Assembly (NCBI RefSeq): GCF_000208745.1
Contig: NC_030855.1
Location: 9,043,683-9,107,682, forward strand
From: Theobroma cacao
Lineage: Eukaryota; Streptophyta; Magnoliopsida; Malvales; Malvaceae
Reading direction: 5' to 3'
DNA: 64,000 bases
Numbering within the stretch: position 1 is the first letter of the stretch; each line of letters begins with the position of its first letter. The translations under genes were made by a program, and so were the position numbers. Of this stretch, positions 60,091 through 64,000 are shown in pieces. The notes below the pieces were generated by a model that saw only the letters and a program-made list of their open reading frames with translations, searched no databases and had not been told where the DNA came from.

Positions 60091-60504
60091 GGCCTTTTGG
60101 CCTTTGATGGTGCCTCAAGAATGAAGAGAAAGAAAAAAGAGAAAAGAGTTTTTTGTTTTTCTGACTTTTAAAAGAACTCACATTCACTCTTGCTTGTGTA
60201 TTGAAACTAGTATGTCCGTTCACTATTTATAGACGTATTTAGGATATACAGATAGGATGCTATATTTAAATCTAAACAAATTAAATTTAAATGTAATTAA
60301 TCTTTATTTAAATTTAAATATAATGGATAGGTAATTTAAATTTATATCTTATCTCAAACATTTATTTATTTGTTATTTTTTTAATTTTTCAATTAAGAAA
60401 TATCAAAATAATATCCAATATTAATTAATTGTATATTAGTTCATTATCTACAAATAATTAATACAGTTTCAAGCTATGTAGATGCACCATATTTAAATGC
60501 AACA
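60091..60504 (-). repeat. X: copia-type LTR (3' LTR on the minus strand), left end uncertain
   Basis: The right end GCAACA (60504), read in reverse as TGTTGCATTTAAAT, is followed by a purine tract AAGTGGGAGA on the minus strand. The left end lies between about 60080 and 60100, where similarity to the L/W LTR stops. No gene is visible; the region is AT-rich with a short AAGGCC/GGCCTT inverted repeat near 60093-60108. Confidence 0.65.
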
Positions 60505-61334
60505 TCTCCCACTTGTACACATTGGCATCAACTTATACCATTCTCAATTTAACGCATTATCCATTCATTATCGTACAGGTAAAATGGAATGTGCGATCAA
60601 TGAGAAATAAAGGTGCCTATGAGCAATGACATATTAAGTTACCATCTTACTAACATAACACCGCTCAAGTTTTGGTCATGCCTCAAATCATTTTAATTAC
60701 ACAAGATTTTGCATCTTTGATCCCTCCTACATGTAAGAGCTATGCAGAATCTCTTTATATGTCTAAAATCATGGTTATATCTAACAACTAATGTTTTTAT
60801 AACTGCCGATACCATGTATGTGAGATGTACAATGACTATACCTTGGATACTCATGTCAATCCATTAAGATCTGACTGCTTTCCTAGTCATGTTCCACTAG
60901 ATTGTATCATTTTTTAGCCTTGGAAATCATGCTATAGTAGCAACACCAAATCTCAACTTCATATCATAGATCCAAGTCCCAAATGGTATAAAATTTAGAC
61001 GACATAAGTCTTTAGGGCTGACATAGTGATGAAGCAAGGATCTATTCAATCACTCCCTTCCATCAGTCGACTAATAGCACATACAGTATGAAATGTACGT
61101 TATGGTGGATCTTCCATTTAGGGTTTGCCACATCAAAACCACCATACAAATCTCAATCCAATCCCTACAAAAAGGATTGACTTGAATCCCTTAAGATTCA
61201 AATTTGACTATCACAGGCTCCAAGGAATATGGATGACCTCCATGTTCGACTCTTACGAGACTCAACTTGACTCTAGGTCAAGGTGACATTACTAAGATCC
61301 TTGCTCACAATGATGGGTTTGGCTATGGATGGTA
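60505..61334 (-). other. X interior fragment, no recognisable gene
   Basis: Begins with the X polypurine tract (plus strand TCTCCCACTT) and runs to the Y2 insertion. I find no pol motif and no long frame in either strand. Its continuation and the 5' LTR must lie beyond Y2, outside the window. Confidence 0.6.
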
Positions 61335-63160
61335 TGCTAAAAATATGCAGCGGAAAGAAAATTAAAAACTTTATAACTAAACAAAAAAACATGCCTCCAC
61401 CCATGGATCACTTTGGTGATATTTAACACATAAAAGTACAAAATAAATTATTGTTTAGAAAGTTACCTTACCATGTACTTTTCGTAATCACAATGGCACT
61501 TTCCGAAGCAATCCCACGAACACCACAAGGAGCAAAAACCCTAGCTAATCAAGTGCTTGGCCTCCAATGGTAGTACATACAATTGCACTTGAACCTTCAA
61601 CAAAGGAAGGAGTTTTTAACTATACTTTGTGCTAGGAAAGAGGACAACAATTGTCCTTTTCTTCTTTGTCACAATCTTAGCTGAACTTTTCTCGAAAATT
61701 GCTTCATAAGCAATTTTCTCTTTCACACAAAGGGAGTGGTGGCAAAGAAAGAAAACATTTTTCTTTTTCTAACAAAAACTACATTTTCTTCAAATGTGAA
61801 AAACTCTCTTATGAAAAATAGTTAAAAGGTGACTTATATAGTTAGGTTAAAATAACTTCAACTTTGCAATTAAGCCCTCAATATTATAATATTGGGCCTA
61901 TTACTTAATTAAACTCTTTTAATTAAGTCCTTGGAAATTAAAATCAAAATTAATTACCTTTATATTTTGTAATCAAGGCCTTATAATTATAACTATTTAT
62001 AATTATGCCAAAAACTTAGTTAAACTCTTTTAATTAAGTTTATAGAAGTTAATTACCTAGCATGTGATTTAAATCTAACTTAAATCGTCACTCTCCCAAT
62101 TTAATTCAAATGCAATCATTGTGTGTGACCCATTAGGTTCCCAACATGTTGGCAATGGACTTGACTAATGAATTAATTGATTAATATAAATTTCAATCAA
62201 TTAATTTATAATCAATTCCATAGACCAAGATTGGCATCTAGCAATACATCATGGCCACCCAATTGTTGGGAGAGTCAAAGGGTTCTTTGACAATCTTTCA
62301 GTGTACAATCTATCAGTGTAATTCATTCCCTCATCATATATCCTAGAGATGATAAGAGCTTGGTACAGTGTCTACTCTTATTGACCTCTATATTTGTTCT
62401 TGCAATTATAGCATTAGCTTTATAGAGAGTTATGAAACCTTTTTCGTAATCTCCTTGTCGCCTTGGCCAATGACTTCAATAAGCTAATGTTAACCAAGAA
62501 CTGATAGGATATGTCCTCTAAAACACTTAAGGTGATGATTCCTATCTTGACCACTCATTTGCCTTCACATGCTTCACACTATACCCAAAAGCATCCTGTT
62601 TTGGCATCCTTGGTTAGGCACCCTAAGGATGAAATCGAAGTATAGCACTCCACACATAAGACAACTTGGTGTCTCAAGTCTAGGGAGTATTTACACAACT
62701 AACACATGAGAAGTGTTGCATAGACACTAGAGTGTATTACCAAATGCACTTCTCATGGCGGGTCATGTTCAGTGAACTTGCTCTTTTAGGCAAGCACCTA
62801 TATTCTAGTTCCAAGTATCTCTATACTTCAATCTATGAGATTGATTGCTTACTTCCAAAGTAAGGAACATAGACTATACTAGTCTCTAAGCATCATTGAT
62901 GTCCAGTCTCAATGATACATTAACTAGGAATATTTTGAGATTATGCTTTGATGCATAGGAATCTCATAACTGCAACCCATTATAGTTTCCTTGCAAGGCA
63001 TATTAATCTCATGGACTTCATCCAATTATACTTATAACTCATTATAATTAATGTCTTATTAATGAAGGAAAACCTCTAATCATTCAACATGAATGATACT
63101 GTTGCATGATTGGAATCAAGCCTCAATCAATCCTAATTGGATGCAAGGCTCATCCCAACA
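61335..63160 (-). repeat. Y2 3' LTR (copia-type, relative of Y1)
   Basis: 1826 bp. Minus strand runs from TGTTGGGATGAGCC to TTTTTAGCA. Homologous along its length to Y1 and lacks W and C, so it shows the uninterrupted state of both sites. No TSD at its two ends (TGGTA versus TCTCC). A purine tract AGTGGGAGA follows, so it is one LTR of a longer element and not a solo LTR. Confidence 0.85.
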
Positions 63161-63566
63161 TCTCCCACTAGCACAAAGCCAATTGCTACCTCATCGTATG
63201 TTGATTGAATCCATCTAGCAATCGTGTCTGCATGTAGACTCGCTTGCACCCTTTAATGTGTTTAATTACTTTTATCTATCTTCGTGATGTCCATGCATCA
63301 CATCATCTCATATTACTATATCTAGATCCAATGAGACCCAGGTTCTGCTTGTATGGCCCTATTATTCCATTAACAATGTTCAAAACTTTTTATTAGTTCC
63401 ATGGACTAACGATCTAAGTATCTTCCTATTAGAGCCCTTTTAATAGGATGTATATGACTTTAATTATATACATATACATAGTTTTCTTTCTTTCTTTGGA
63501 ACCATTCCAACTAAACTATGTTGTATGCATCATATGCATTTATCACTTTTCATTGTACCATCCGCC
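63161..63566 (-). other. Y2 interior fragment
   Basis: Starts with the PPT complement TCTCCCACTA and holds no long frame. It is probably the non-coding stretch between RNase H and the 3' LTR of a copia element. Cut at 63566 by Z. Confidence 0.6.
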
Positions 63567-64000
63567 TGTGAGACCTTGTCAAACTCGATTAAAACACGGT
63601 ATTGTACCGAGTGGTACAACTAAGTTAAATCGAGCCTTGAACTAGTTCAAATAGAAATTCTAAGAGAAAATTGAAAATTTTGAAACCCACAGAATGACTT
63701 AGAATAGTGATTCGGAGTTCAAAGTCCAATTTGAAGTCGATTAGGAAAACTGTTTGATTAGGGACAAAATGATCATTTTACCATTTGATGATTTAATGGA
63801 GATTTCTAGCCAAGATTTGATCACATTTGACCAAGAATAATTATATGAAATATAATTATGATTATTGGAGTATAAATGATGTTTAGCAATGAAAAATTTT
63901 GATTCCCGGTATTTTTGGAGCACAAGGGCAAAATGGTAATTTTACCACTAGAAGACTAAACGAGAATTTTTATAAAAAAATTTTTGCCCCATTTGGTTAA
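63567..64000 (+). repeat. Z: gypsy-type LTR, open at the right edge
   Basis: Starts TGTGAGACCTTGTC and follows the G1 and N LTRs block by block ('cggtattgtacc...ggtacaac', 'gaactagttcaaatag', 'ttcggagttc', 'gggcaaaatggtaatttt'). Its other end and TSD (left copy would be CCGCC) are outside the window. Confidence 0.85.

Overview
The window looks like gene-poor plant (eudicot-type) heterochromatin made almost entirely of LTR retrotransposons inserted into one another. I found no host gene, no tRNA or rRNA gene and no CRISPR array. The evidence is PBS sites matching the 3' end of plant initiator tRNA-Met, Ty3/gypsy and Ty1/copia pol domains with many stops, LTR pairs, and 5-bp target-site duplications (TSDs). 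The host species cannot be named from this sequence.

The only candidate non-LTR host DNA is 15030-15652, about 2.6 copies of an AT-rich tandem repeat (about 231-243 bp). Left of it lies gypsy element A (+): an integrase tail at 1433-1789 and a 3' LTR at 1885-3125 continuing at 13662-15029. A is cut at its left by a minus-strand LTR (L, 1-1432). It is also split by G1 (3126-13656), a structurally complete gypsy element with TSD GCCTA whose gag-pol is full of stops.

Right of the satellite lies gypsy element B (+). Its 5' LTR starts at 15653, its decayed gag-pol is at 39398-43850 and its 3' LTR starts at 43868. The 5' LTR of B is split by Y1, a copia-type solo LTR (16202-36460, TSD ACATG/ACGTG). 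Y1 in turn holds two insertions. The first is gypsy solo LTR W (16555-22326), which contains solo LTR V (17341-19967). The second is C (23423-36224, minus strand, TSD GCTCT), a complete Sirevirus-like copia element, itself hit by gypsy solo LTR N (26474-29415, TSD TAAAC).

The 3' LTR of B is cut at 45110 by M1, a minus-strand gypsy LTR. M1 contains M2 (45877-55480, TSD ATAAG), a LARD-like element with two LTRs and an almost non-coding interior. It also contains solo LTR M3 (56044-58686, TSD ATGTG) and then X, a minus-strand copia-type LTR with part of its interior (about 60091-61334). X is cut by Y2 (61335-63566, a relative of Y1), and Y2 is cut by Z, a gypsy LTR running off the right edge. 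M1, X, Y2, Z and B are all still open at base 64000.

The structures least explained by ordinary retrotransposon anatomy are the satellite fragment, two unrelated clusters of short perfect palindromes inside LTRs (ATGTATCGATACAT type and CTCGCTGCAGCGAG type), 36- and 42-bp minisatellites at equivalent places in several LTRs, and the LARD-like element M2. I found no credible new multi-gene system.
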